Below are positions 52,903-63,864 of a stretch of 64,000 nt of DNA, one piece after another. Each line of letters opens with the position of its first letter. Positions within the stretch are counted from its first letter, which is position 1. The translations under genes were made by a program, and so were the position numbers. Under the pieces are notes generated by a model, which worked only from the letters and a program-made list of their open reading frames with translations, had not been told where the DNA came from and searched no databases. Origin of the DNA: Semisulcospira habei (taxonomy: Eukaryota > Mollusca > Gastropoda > Semisulcospiridae); assembly GCA_036245525.1 (NCBI GenBank), contig BTPG01000003.1:187403033-187467032 (forward strand), in the 5' to 3' direction.

Positions 52903-53720
52903 CTACATTATAGAGCTTTCTTCTTGTTGTCCCTGTGCTGCTTTCTTTAACTTGAGCTTTATTCTTAAGGTAAGCAGATGATGGTCTGAGGCGACATTTG
53001 CTCCCCTCCTCACTCGAACATCTTGAAGGGATCTTCTAAATTTCGTGCTAATGCAGATATGGTCTATTTGGTTCTCTGTAGTATGGTCAGGTGAGACCCA
53101 CGTTGCTTTGTGTATTCTTCTGTGTGGGAAGATGCTGCCTCCAATGACAAGTCTGTTTAGAGCACAAAAGTCTACAAACCTCTCCCCGTTCTCACTCATC
53201 GCCCATAGTCCCTGTCTCCCCATCACCTCTTCGTATCCGGTGTTTTCCTCCCCTATTTTGGCATTAAAATCACCCATGACGATGGTGATGTCTCGCTCCG
53301 CACATTTGTTCACAGCACTCTGGAATCGGTCGTAGAACTCTTGTTTCTCCTCCTCGTCACTGTCATTGGTGGGCGCATAACACTGGATGATGTTCAACTT
53401 GATCTTTCTCCTAGTTCTAAAGGCTGCTGTGATAATTCTTGGCCCAAGAGGTTCCCAGCCAATCAGCGCTCTCTGTGCCACTGGTGACAGCATGAATGCT
53501 ACACCTTCTGTATGGGGGGCATTCTCCTCTTCATGACCTGAATACAGAATCATCTCCCCACTTAACAGCCTTTTCTGGCCAGACTGCGTCTATCTGGCTT
53601 CACCGATACCTAGCAGGGAAAGGTTGTACTTTTGCATTTCCGCTGCTATCTGTGCGGACTTCCCGCTCTGGTACATGGTCTTGACATTCCATGTGCTATG
53701 ATTGTGTCCCTGGATAGAGA
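52903..53720 (-). pseudogene. APE-type endonuclease domain of the RTE-like LINE
   Basis: The N-terminal block WNVKTMYQSGKSAQ, then an in-frame TAG after IGEAR where relatives have Trp, then an open 217-codon stretch. Catalytic landmarks GDFN and SDHH are intact. It would nick the target DNA to prime reverse transcription. Apart from the single stop it is well preserved. Confidence 0.85.
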
Positions 53721-54056
53721 GAGGCGGCTCGATCCTGTGGCTTCCGAAGACTTCCGGCTTTCACCACATGACGTCATAAATCTTCTGGTAGAAGAACCTT
53801 CCTCCTCCAGGAAAGGAATTGCTGTTTGTCTTTTCGTCGGCGTTTTTGTAGCTATTTCTTTATTTACAGGGTGGGGAAGCTACCCCCACACCCAACCCCC
53901 TTACTAGGAGGACCAGGGGTTTTCTGTCGGGGTCTCCTTCCCTTAGACCATGTTGGTTCACGGCACCTTATTTCATTCGGTGCACCCCTCTCGCGAGGGA
54001 CCCCCTATCCACCACCCAGGGGACGTGCCTCAACGCCATATGGTCCCAGCACGAGG

Positions 54057-55430
54057 GATGCTGTTCTTGGTCTACATTAATGACATCAGTACAACAGTAC
54101 CAAGGTTCCTCTTGAACATCCTCCATGCGGATGACTTTGCAGTGTGGAGTGCAGCAGAACATAAAAGAAATAGCATCCTGCAGAATCCAGGATGCTGCCA
54201 ATAGAGTCAGCAGCTGGACTGAAAGAGGCCTCTCAAACTGCGCTAGACCATCTCTTTCAATCAGATGGAAGAGGTCACCTTGAAACTGGAGACCTTCCAG
54301 TGCCAAAGACAGACATGCCAACTTTACTGGCAACAAATAAATTACTCGATTCACGTGGAGGCCTCACATCGAAGCCATGGAAGCTAGAGCTGCAAAAAAA
54401 AAGTCTCTGATGAAGAAACTGGTGGGGACCACACTGGCGCAAATTACAGCATCCTGGCACAAGCAAACACCTGCTCGGTCAGACCAGTAGTGCGGTACCA
54501 AAATACATCAACAACATGAAACACTGCCTGCAAAACCCAAAAAGCCAGGCTTGACAAGATGCAGAACATGGGTCATTCTCATGATGCAGTGACATTCTTA
54601 GAGCCATCTGGAGCACCCCAATTTAGGAAATGAAGGACATTGGAGCCACTGGAACGCAGAACAGCACGCACGATGAAGAGACTTACTAACACCGACAGCA
54701 TGGGAGACTACAGGAGCAGACCAAGAACCGTCAGAAACGCCCAAGTCTGAACCGCCAACTGAAGAGGGCTAAAACTGATGTGTGCTACCTTCAGATACCT
54801 GGACATCTCGAAAGAGCCTCTAGACAACATAAACAATGTTCCAGGACTCTTGCCAAAGGTCGCGGCACTGCACAAAGCCATCTCGCTGGAGATTATGTAC
54901 AAGCACTACCCTCACAGCAGCTGTGATACCGCACAAGACGCCGAAGGAAGTGGCGTGTACATCTGTTGTGCGTATATCTCCTTACCAGCTGGCGGCAGCA
55001 GCTCCAACTATTGTACAGATCTGCAGGTGATCAACACAGCAGCAGAGCACTAGCTAGGGAAAGGCAGCAGCTTGATCCACTGATCTCACCAGGAAGCTTT
55101 AAGATAGACTGGATGCCCTGCCCACAAAATAGTGCTGCAGTGGATTCCAGTGCATTCTGGAGTAGCTGGGAATGGAGAGGCTGACAGCCTGGCCAAAGCA
55201 GGCACCAGACTACCTCAAGATCACAACCTCCTGTAAAGAAACCAAGACACTACAGCAACAAAGTGATTGGCAACAGCAGAACGGCGGCTGCAGTCCGTGG
55301 GCAGACGACATTAAGAAGCTGAACAGGGAGAGCCAGGCCACCATCTTTCATCTATGCACTGTTTACTCTGGACTGGGTCCGTACAGAAAAGCAGGGACGA
55401 AGTTCACAAACTTTTCATAAACGTTTCACA
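54057..55430 (+). pseudogene. Jockey-like LINE, right piece (RT end and RNase H)
   Basis: Starts LFLVYINDISTTVPRFL and HADDFAVW (the ADD catalytic box), then WRPHIEAMEARAAKK, a connection domain, an RNase H remnant (e.g. STAFWSSWEWRG-like segment near 55150 resembling IPAH-GI-GNE) and RLRTGHCGL-like end. Jockey-type LINEs with a terminal RNase H have this layout. Multiple frameshifts and stops. Continues the piece at 50662-50764. Confidence 0.8.
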
Positions 55431-56299
55431 AACCCAAACTGAAGACTAAAGGTGTACACACTTTAATTAGATCACTCTGTATCAGCAGCTCATTCGAAGC
55501 TTTTGATGAAGAGATACCAAAATAAAAGAACACGTAGCGAATGGCAGAGCTCGGTAGAAGCGTAAACAACCAATCAGAATGTTCGGCAGAAAGGCCATGC
55601 AGTCACTTTATGATCAGAGCTATAATACAAATCACTTGCAATAAGCGTCAGCATGATCGTTCCCAATGGAATAGTCACAAATTGGGGGAGAAAAAAAGAA
55701 GTAGACAAAAGTTTGCCAGCACTTCATTTTTTTTTTTTTACAAACTTTCACAGACTATAAGGAAAAGCACTGAAATTGACAGACTTTCCAGGGCCCTGAA
55801 AAAGCCTTGTCATTTTTTAACAACTTTCACAAATGTTCACAGACCGTACGGACCCTGCTGGACTCACCTTTTGAGACTGGGCCGTACGGAAACAGCCTTA
55901 TGTGAATTTGGCTTAGAAAATCAGTTTCATTAGCACATTCTCCAAACCTGGCCATACAGAGAATCAGTCTGCTGGCAGTTCTGACCAGAAGACATGCCCC
56001 TGTACACCAAACTCTGAAAACATGTTGCCGAGATATTGACAGCTCACTTATTGGCAGCCAGAACAATATAAGATTAAAAGACGGCCATCAAGGAATTGAA
56101 CTTTGCAGAAGAAGAAGGTGGAAGTGATTGATTTCATGGTGGACATGTGGAAACTAAGTATTTTGATAACATTGTTTTGGCTGTTAGGAACCATGAAACT
56201 TTATTACGCATATATATTCATATTTACACACTTCTAGACGAAAATAAATGAAAGGAAAAGGGGAAACCTTACTAGACCTGCCTTACGCTAGGTAAAATA
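55431..56299. other. 3' region of the jockey-like insert, unassigned
   Basis: No domains recognised. 56155-56310 recurs in reverse at 41790-41935 inside element M copy 2, so this belongs to the cargo shared by the two M copies. Confidence 0.55.
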
Positions 56300-57432
56300 T
56301 TACCTAAAAGACCAGCCAGTTAAAAATAGTTAAATTGATGGGTCACATTGAAATTAATGAAATTATCACAAATGTTTATGCTCAATATACATACTTTTTT
56401 AAGAAAACTGGCAACAAAAAATATTTAAACAGAGGTGTATAAAGTAAGCAATTTTTATGATTATTTTGCATTACTTTGCGTACTGGTAAAATGGGGGTAG
56501 GGCCGCAGATTCAGCCACTGTGGCCCCTAAATGCATCACAGAATCATAAAATCAGGTTGGGATTAACTGCGGTACTCTATCCTAACCAATAAAATCTAAC
56601 AAATACCCATCAGTTGTATACAAAATTTCGGAGGGCATCAAAAACAACGTACGTTTCCCAATTCGGCAATTTTAAATGGGAAAAAGCTATCATTCACCAT
56701 GAATGTACCCCAAAGGATGCCGACTTTCCTAATGTTCTTGCACTTTATGCTCACATTATTGAAACTTAATAGGTAAAGAGAGGTCAAAATTAAATAAAAT
56801 AACTTTAGTAATTTTTTCTAATTAATTTTGTGTATTTTTACAACTTGGGGGTAGGGATACAAAATCAACCACTGTGGCACTCACAGTGATCACACATCAC
56901 CTAGTCAAGTTTATAATAATTGTGTCATCCTGTTTCAATGATGTAAGCCTGAAAATGGACTGTCAGTGCTGTAGAAAATGTCTGAAGGCATCTGACACAT
57001 TATTTTTGTCTTTTGTTTTGCGATTTCGCGGAAATGGTTGTTTACTGGGTGCACAAATACCTTCACTGTGAACCAGAGATTCAATATTTTTTCATTCTGT
57101 TTTTTGCAGAGGATGCAGAAGGTGTGCCTTAACATAATATTGCCTGATTTGGGCTTCTGGAATGAATTCTGATTTATTTAGAGGAAAATGTTTATCAACC
57201 TCATTTTAGCACCTGCGAAGAGTGTGAATGGGGGTACACTTGCGCCATCGGCTATATCTCTGGTGTGTTCATAAGAATTTTCGGGAACATGGCTTAAACA
57301 TCTCAGGACATACTAAGGTACACTTTGAAACCCATCTTATTGAGTACTGGGTGGGGGGGGGGGGGGGGGTGGCGCGGGGAGGGGGGGGGGGGGAGGAGAG
57401 GTGCACGGTAGGCCTGGCTAGCTAGGCCTGGC
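56300..57432 (+). repeat. Long-TIR element M, copy 1 right arm
   Basis: gttaaattgatgggtcacat to ttattgagtactggg, a G-rich run (57353-57393), outer tip ggtgcacggtaggcctggct agctaggcctggcta. Inverted copy of 49577-50655. Confidence 0.9.
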
Positions 57433-57464
57433 TATGGATTGCTTTAGTGAATTATTTTGCAAAG

Positions 57465-58192
57465 CAAGAGCTGGGGCTCATGAGAATCGGTGCCTCTTGC
57501 AAACTTTAAAGGGCTGCTTTCAGCTCATAGTCAGTACAGTATGCTCCGTCTGCCCTCCTCAACGGCGTCCATTTCAGAAAGCCGCACAGATTCTCATGCG
57601 TCTTTGCAGGTTCCGACACATTAAGAAGGCAACATCTTTCTTGATTGGTAAAATGTATGCCTATTGACCAGGCCCACCGCACGACATACTTTGCTGCGGC
57701 TGGCAACATCAGCTTGGTGAAGCTACACATATTCTAATGTGGCTGTGCAAGTTCCAGAAACCTTCAGTGGTCAACCTCTCTCGTGAATTATATTTTAACT
57801 GTTCCTCCCGCACCAGAGTAGGGTTTGCTAACGTATAAACCCCGTCGTATATAATTTGTACGTTTTCTCAACACGTTTTAAACTCTTTAACAGGCCTGGA
57901 GGACCTGCGGCGCACGGCAGCATTTATAGAGGAGACCGGGCTGTCCATATAAAAGAGTGTTCGAGGAAGAAGAAACTCTTTAACTATGTGTTTATTCTGT
58001 GGAGGAGCTTCTTGGTACTGCGAGCCAGTGATGCCCTTGCAAACGAATGCGCGTGCTACCAGGTACGTTAGGGCTCGGCTCACGTTGACAGAATTTTGCT
58101 TCCGGCAATGTGTGGTTAAGCAAAAATTTGCCACCTGCCACATCGGCTTTGTGGCACATGTTTCGATGTTCATGCAATGTGTTAGTACTGAT
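57465..58192. other. Family C fragment and unassigned spacer
   Basis: agcaagagctggggctcatg agaatcggtgcctcttgc (57463-57500) is a family C half. The rest contains no recognised gene. Confidence 0.5.
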
Positions 58193-58489
58193 GGTTGGTT
58201 AGTTCGGGGTTTAACGTCCACGGCACCGAAGTGATAATGGACGGCCCTGACAGGCGGGTTATGGGGGACAGGGAAATCTATTACCTATTGAATACGACCT
58301 GAACACTGATCAATTCAGGCGCACTGCAACTGTGCCACTTTGATTTACCAGGACCTTTCAAAGCGGTCTTTTTTCCCTGGATTGCGAGTCCAGCTACAGG
58401 GGCCGGGACGGGGTCTCGAACCCACAACCTGGCAATTCCCTTCGCTCTCTTGCTCAGATGCTTAACCGCCTGAGCTATTTCGGACTCTA
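58193..58489 (-). mobile_element. tRNA-derived SINE, family S2, reverse copy
   Basis: ggtttaacgtccacggcac to cttaaccgcctgagctattt cggactc; B box complement ggggtctcgaacccac. Confidence 0.85.
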
Positions 58490-58635
58490 CTGACTGGCCT
58501 GCCATTACCATATATGGAACAGCTCTCACGCGCTATTACTGTAATAGCGCCTCCTCGCACGATCGCGGTTGAAATATTCTGAGCTGCGGGAGTCCCAAAT
58601 GCATGGGAACTCTCGGACAAGGTTGATCAATTTAA

Positions 58636-58965
58636 TTCATTGGAGACGTGCCGCATACAGATAATAATAATAATAAGCGCATTAAATAGGCGCTTTATCC
58701 CAATTGAAAATCGGCTCAAAGCGCCGCCGCGAACTGAACCCAACAAGCACGCTCACGTGAATCACGCGCATTCACTCACACACTGTACATAAACACAGAA
58801 CATTCACGTGGTGCTAAGGGCAAGCTCAAGCGAGCTACTGAAGTTTTGGAAATTCAAAATCGTTTGTATTTGAAATTTGATTAAGTGGGCTGAAACTGAT
58901 ACCAAAGTGGATACGTGGTTATTCATCGCGTTTCCGCATGCGGCACATCTCCAATGAGTTAACAG
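58636..58965. mobile_element. SINE S1 (reverse) inserted in a family G palindrome
   Basis: attcattggagacgtgccgc atac on the left and gcatgcggcacatctccaat gagTTAA on the right are the two arms of a G palindrome. Between them (58660-58910) is an S1 body in reverse, starting with the (AAT)n tail. Confidence 0.8.
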
Positions 58966-59257
58966 TATCAAAGCCGTCGTTCAGCTTCTCAGCCATTTTT
59001 TCCAGCTCGGAAGATGAAGAAACGGGAAGTGATGCGAGGACACCGCTGATTGGCTGAGAGACAGCAACACTGCTCTAGCCTTGCGGGCCGCCACAATGAA
59101 ATAGACTCAGGTTGTATTGGGTGGCAAGTTGTCAGCAATATTGCTGGCACCCGCAATGTGGCCGCAACATTGCCGCCAAACAAATTGTGGCTGGCAATAG
59201 GTGTTTGTGGTAGCGTGTTCCCAGCCCCTTAGAAGCAGAGATACCTGATGATGGTGA

Positions 59258-59392
59258 CTAAATGCAAATCCGCTGCGCCACCGCGAGTGCATACCACCAC
59301 TCACAAGCTCACTGAATTGACTTTGTGACCCAAAGGTGCGCACTCGCGGTGGCGCATTGGATTTGCATATAGTCACCATCGTGAGGCCCCTA
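59258..59392. repeat. Palindrome family H, complete
   Basis: gactaaatgcaaatccgctg cgccaccgcgagtgc pairs with gcgcactcgcggtggcgcat tggatttgcatatagtc. Each arm carries ATGCAAAT. Confidence 0.85.
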
Positions 59393-60160
59393 TGGTTAGA
59401 AGTCTAACTGCCTGGCTAAGTTTTAAAATGAATGGTCCTTCATATGTATACTTTGATTGTGCTGTATAAGGTTTAATATGGTATCTAACGCTCGCGGCAC
59501 TTGAGGTCCAGCAACAAAATACATTCGAATAAAAGTAACTTATCAATTACTGACCATTTAAAACATTCTAAATAAAGCATTTGATTTTAAACCCGTCAAA
59601 ACATTGTTACAAGTTTCCTGGAATATAACGGTAGATTATCAATTTCCACAATATCACATTAAAAAAAACAATCAAAGAGATGTCAGACCGCGTCGTTAGC
59701 AATGGAATCAGTGGTCACTTTGTCGAGTTGAAAAAGCTAAAAATTTTAGAAAGGAAGGCATGATAGTAAAAATAGATTGGGCAGAGACCCTGGGGGGGGG
59801 GGGGGGGAGGGGGGGGAGGGAGGAATGTTTACAGTACATGTATCTTAACATGCTGGCATGGTCAGGGAACCATACAGAGCTGTCAAACCGGCTGAGGCGC
59901 TGACAGTTTCTGTCGTTCTGTTGGCAGTCTGGCACCAGATGCTACCGAGGCTGTTGTTAGGGTATGTCAGTCCCAAGGTCAATTACAAACTGATTATGTC
60001 TGGAATTCTAAAACGTTATGCAAATCCCTGATACAGTGAATTATGACCAACTGACGATGGGCTAAGAGCAAGATGGCAAGACCAGCATGCTATGTTAGTC
60101 CACAGCCTGTCAAAAAGCACTCTTGTCAAATGTGCCACATGATCACTCATCATCCCTGAT
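59393..60160. other. Unassigned spacer with a G-run
   Basis: G-rich run at 59792-59820; no gene recognised. Confidence 0.5.
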
Positions 60161-60259
60161 CCAGTGCACAAAGGCCATCGGGCTGAAGTCAGCCGCCGTT
60201 TGTCCGCGCACAGCTGTGCACGGGCTGACGTCAGCCAGATGGCCTTTTGCGCATTGGGC
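60161..60259. repeat. Palindrome family F
   Basis: ccagtgcacaaaggccatcg ggctgaagtcagcc ... ggctgacgtcagccagatgg ccttttgcgcattgg. Confidence 0.82.
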
Positions 60260-61479
60260 CAGTTGGTGATGAGACCTGATCAAAATGATCTGCTGGCGTA
60301 ACTGACACAGATGTTACCTACTTTCCTTGCTTTGAAATAACCGTGCCATTTCTCAGCTTACTCAAAGACAAATGATGTCAGTGGAAGCTGACCTATGTGT
60401 ATTTCATAGACCCAGAAAGTCAGTGTGAAGCATTTTTTTTTCAACATGACTTGTCTATAAAATTACTTATAGTGAATGTTTGAAATAAAAATCACAATAA
60501 TGATGAACACTATCACATGAAAAAATAAAAATAAACTATTTTTTAGCCATTTTGCTTTCCCCACTTGACAGTTGCCGTCACAAGTCGTGCATCACCATTT
60601 ATATCAACCTTTGCCTGTAAGCATTCATCGTTCTCGCACAGCTCTGGGGAAAGTGACGTATTTTGTTTATTGTTAAAGATAGCACAGGAAAGCCCCTAGC
60701 TTTCTGGCCAATAATTGAAGACACAGGCGATAACCTTTTAGTTTTACACTCCAAATTCTACAGGTCTGTAGAAAGACTAACACTGTGATTTTGTAAAATT
60801 TGTTTATTGCCCTATGTAGGCTACATTACAGATTAGGAGATAGATACACCATTTTATTTCAATTTCCTTTATGAATTAACTGTCAAGAGTTGTAACTAAG
60901 CTTCCTCCCTTAACCCCTTCACTGCCAGTTCACACAGCTTGTGAAATTTCTGCAATTTTTATAATCTCACAGCCCAGCAACCCCAGCCATCTATGCGTAC
61001 TAACTAGCACTGAAACAAAGAAAAAGTTGGAAACACCCTCCACACCTCCCTCCCCCCCCCCCCCTCCACCCCATCCCACCCCCTCGAGGTTAACTGATCT
61101 GCCCCTGATAATAATAATCATTATAATCATAATGATATAATGTAATGATACAATCAAAAACCCTAATGTATACAAGAGCTTTTTTGTTGTTGTTTCTGGA
61201 GAAACATTTGCTCAGTTGTGTACCCTTAATTACTAATGGGGGAAAGATAAACTTTTGCGAAATATTTGTCAAATGCTGTAATGTACTGCACCAAAGTAGA
61301 CAAATAAACACACTTAAAATTAATGTCAGATCACACACCAAATCACATGGGCGATTTCACGAGTGACAAACCAAAAAATCTTAAATAACTTCAAGTCTGC
61401 GATTACGAATGATTGCGGATGCGTTCAAAACTTAACAGACTCAAGACATCGGCCGACAAGCCACGAAATTGGGACTTAC
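60260..61479. other. Unassigned spacer
   Basis: 60820-60865 is a family A flank (cattacagattaggagatag a) without its hairpin. C- and G-rich runs at 61040-61085. Otherwise no gene or repeat recognised. Confidence 0.5.
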
Positions 61480-61840
61480 CTTCAGCAACAGCTTTAGTAT
61501 GATTACGTTCGCCTTTTCCTCAAATCCACAATAGTTTAGACATTGTGTTAAAGATGCGGATGATAGGCAGGAAGATTGCTTTTGTTTATAATCGAGTAGT
61601 TTCACTCTTCCCCTTATCGCGTGTGTTATGTAGCAGAGAAACTCCCTGCTATCGCTAGTTACTACCCCTGAGTCAGAGTTCAGTCGTTCAGTGCACGCTT
61701 GGCGCGCTGTGTGCGAGTATTTTTGCTGACTTTAGCTAGTCGGTGTAGCGGATACACGCGCGAAGCTCAGTGACGTAGTTTCCGGTTTCAGAGGCTGGTA
61801 GCCGGCCTAAAGCGGCCCGATTCTCAGTCTCGGACTAATC
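61480..61840 (-). other. Candidate first exon of the ABCA-like gene, with promoter-like upstream sequence
   Basis: The minus strand ends in an ideal donor GAAG|gtaagt at 61480/61479. A TATA-like gattataaac lies at about 61590 and an AP-1-like TGAGTCA at ~61669. The phase-0 frame that would join exon 48164-48274 stays open for more than 80 codons without any Met (…LNYCGFEEKANVIILKLLLK). It may be a coding exon that starts farther upstream, a 5' UTR exon, or a repeat remnant. Nothing but strand and splice signal ties it to the transporter. Confidence 0.3.
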
Positions 61841-62746
61841 GCCGGCCGGGTCGTGGGTTCGAATCCCGTCACGGCCCCGGTAGCTGGACTCACAATCCAG
61901 GAGGGAAAAACGGATTTGTTCAATAGCATGTCCGTTGAAAGGTCCTGGTAAATCAAAGTGGCACAGTTGGAGTGCGCCTGAGTGGATCCCAGTGTCAGGT
62001 TCAGGTCGTACCGTCTCCATAGGCAATAGATTTCCCTGTCCCCCAAAACCCGCCCGTCAGGGCCGTCCATGATCACCTCGGTGCTGTGGACGTACTTAAA
62101 CCGGAACTAACCAACCCAAGACTCGGGGACGTTCAAAGGTCCTCAGTGGTAAATCAAGGTTGGCTGAGCGGCCGCTGCACTGACTCGCAATCGGCAGTAG
62201 GGGCCCTGTTCCCCCATAACCCGCCTGTCAGGGCCGTCCATTATCATGGCGGTGCCGTGGACGTTAAACCCGAACTAACCAGTCTCGGGGAAGAGTCCGA
62301 AATAGCTCAGGCGGTTATCTCGGTCGGCCCTGCCGGTAGCTGGCGGGACTGACTCGCAATCCAGGGACTGAGAAAAAAAACGGGCTTGTTCAATGGCATG
62401 TCCGTTCAAAAGGTCCTCGGGTAAATCAAAGTGGCACAGTTGGAGTGCGCCTGAGTTGATCAGTGTTCAGGTCGTACTCCATAGGCCAATAGATTTCCCT
62501 GCTCCCCCATAACCCGCCCGTCAGGGCCGTCCATTATCACTTCGCGGTGCCGTGGACGTTAAACCCGAACTAACCAACCAGTCTCGGGGCGGGTTGGAGA
62601 GTCCGAAATAGCTCAGGCGGTTAAGCGTCGGAGCAAGAGAACGAAGGGAATCGCCGGGTTGTGGGTTCGAATCCCCGTCCCGGCCCCGGTAGCTGGACTC
62701 GCAATCCAGTGAAAAGGCGGGTTTGCTCAATAGCATGTCCGTTGAA
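61841..62746 (+). mobile_element. Cluster of four S2 SINE copies
   Basis: 61841-62113 (starts at the B box), 62118-62280 (internal deletion), 62291-62579 and 62599-62746 (cut at cgttgaa). All plus strand, each with the cgttaaacccgaactaacc end where complete. The repeated orientation suggests insertion into one another or local amplification. Confidence 0.85.
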
Positions 62747-62891
62747 CTTTGAGTTCTATGGAGAGCCACAAAAGTGTTATTGTGGAGCGGAGAAGTGCCG
62801 CGGCTACATTGGCTGCATCAAGAACCAGCCAGCACAGAAAAAGAAGGATAAGGCTGTTGAGAAACCGGAGAAAGTCTTTGAGGATGAAATG
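62745..62891 (+). CDS. Post-SET exon of a SETD2/ASH1/NSD-type histone-lysine methyltransferase
   Basis: The plus-strand frame reads NFEFYGEPQKCYCGAEKCRG then YIG and a lysine-rich tail (AQKKKDKAVEKPEKVFEDEM). A C-x-C-G-x(2)-x-C-x-G pattern after an N-F segment is the zinc-binding post-SET motif that follows the catalytic SET domain in SET2-type H3 methyltransferases; YGE-QKCYCG and CRGYIG are closest to SETD2 as remembered. A donor candidate ATG|gtcagt follows 62891. No acceptor precedes it: an S2 SINE runs straight into the codon for Asn at 62745. The upstream SET exons are not in the window. Either the acceptor is SINE-derived (caatag at 62732), the exon is a retained fragment, or the assembly is misjoined. 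Confidence 0.7.
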
Positions 62892-62929
62892 GTCAGTAGG
62901 GTTTTGTTAAATTGTTGGAAGAGGGAGTA

Positions 62930-63138
62930 GAGGGGTGGGGGGGGGGGGGTTGGGTTAAGTAGTTATTTAGTTGGGGGGGGGGGGGGTTAACGTCCATGGC
63001 ACTGGAGTGATAATGGACGGCCCTAGTGGGCGGGTTATGGGGGACAGGGTCAGCTATAACCTATGGAGTATGACCTGAACACTGATCAGTTTGGTTGCAC
63101 TGCAACTGTGCCACTTTGATTTACCAGGATCTTATAAC
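62930..63138 (-). repeat. G-runs and partial S2 SINE, reverse
   Basis: Two G runs, then taacgtccatggcactggag tgataatggacggccc ... ttgatttaccaggatctta, the 3' half of S2. Confidence 0.75.
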
Positions 63139-63208
63139 GGACATGCTATCTGAAAAAGCCCATCGTTTTGCCTGGGCCAGGGGCTGGGGGGGGGTAGAAG
63201 ACTACTTA

Positions 63209-63421
63209 TTAATCCCTTCATTGCTGAAGAAAATGAACAAGATCCAAAGCGAGAGACAGATCCTCTTAAGGCCCCTGCCATTGCAGGGGCTCATTAGGAT
63301 CTATGCCTTATGCTAGCACCACTTTGAATCCAGTTTCCTTAGATGGTCTTGAGCTTTTGGGTACAGAATTAACGAAGATTTCAGAAACACAATTTGCACC
63401 CACTGGCAGTTAAGGGGTTAA
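63209..63421. mobile_element. TTAA palindrome MITE, family C (213 bp)
   Basis: TTAATCCCTTCATTGCTGAA at the left, ggcagttaaggggTTAA at the right, hairpin gagacagatcctcttaaggc ccctgcc with aggggctcattaggatctat gcc. Confidence 0.82.
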
Positions 63422-63652
63422 TACTTTTGTTGTCATCATCAGTTTTGGATAATTATGAATAATGACTGGGGGAAGGAGGGGTGTTGACAAAATTCTGTAC
63501 TGTCATGATGGATGCCAGACAGTTGTAAACAATGATACTTTGGTTGAAGGATCGGGTCCTAAAGAGAACCATGCTAATTGCTATGGCATGGGTGGTGCTG
63601 TGTTTTCACGCTGGGGTCTAGGGTCCATCAGCACTGCTTGTGCGTGTATATA

Positions 63653-63749
63653 TACTGAGGAGCAAAAGAAATGCAACATTTTTTGAATCATCAGAAACAA
63701 AGTGTTTCCAATGATTCCAAAACTGTTGCATTTCTTTTGCTTATAGGTA
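63653..63749. mobile_element. TA-flanked palindromic MITE, family E
   Basis: TACTGAGGAGCAAAAGAAAT at the left, inverted TACCTATAAGCAAAAGAAAT at the right, flanked by TA (63651-63652 and 63750-63751). Single-centre version of 4967-5096. Confidence 0.82.
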
Positions 63750-63864
63750 TATGTAAATAAACCAACAGTTTACCTGTACCATAAAATAGTGATCTCGCAA
63801 AAAAAGGTATTGTTATCATTGATTTGTCAAATGAATACATTGTTTATCAGTCATGCCTTTTTGG

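Larger units (their letters stand above)
50765..54056 (-). mobile_element. RTE-like LINE, near-complete 3.3 kb, inserted in jockey
   Basis: Perfect 12-bp direct repeats GATGCTGTTCTT lie at 50753-50764 and 54057-54068. The minus strand encodes, in order, an APE-type endonuclease (WNVKTMYQSGKSAQ near 53690, ITIVMGDFNAKIGEENTG, ASDHHLLTLRI), a linker, and an RT (KNGKAAGPDGIPPEALKAD, TGVRQGC, LDDLDFADDLALL, YLGSIID) with a C-terminal GKRKRGRPRNTWRRDLQ block. Length and domain order fit RTE-type elements. The 5' leader (~53740-54056) is non-coding. Damage is moderate: stop in EN (~53595), frameshifts near 51840-51920 and 52090. Confidence 0.88.
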
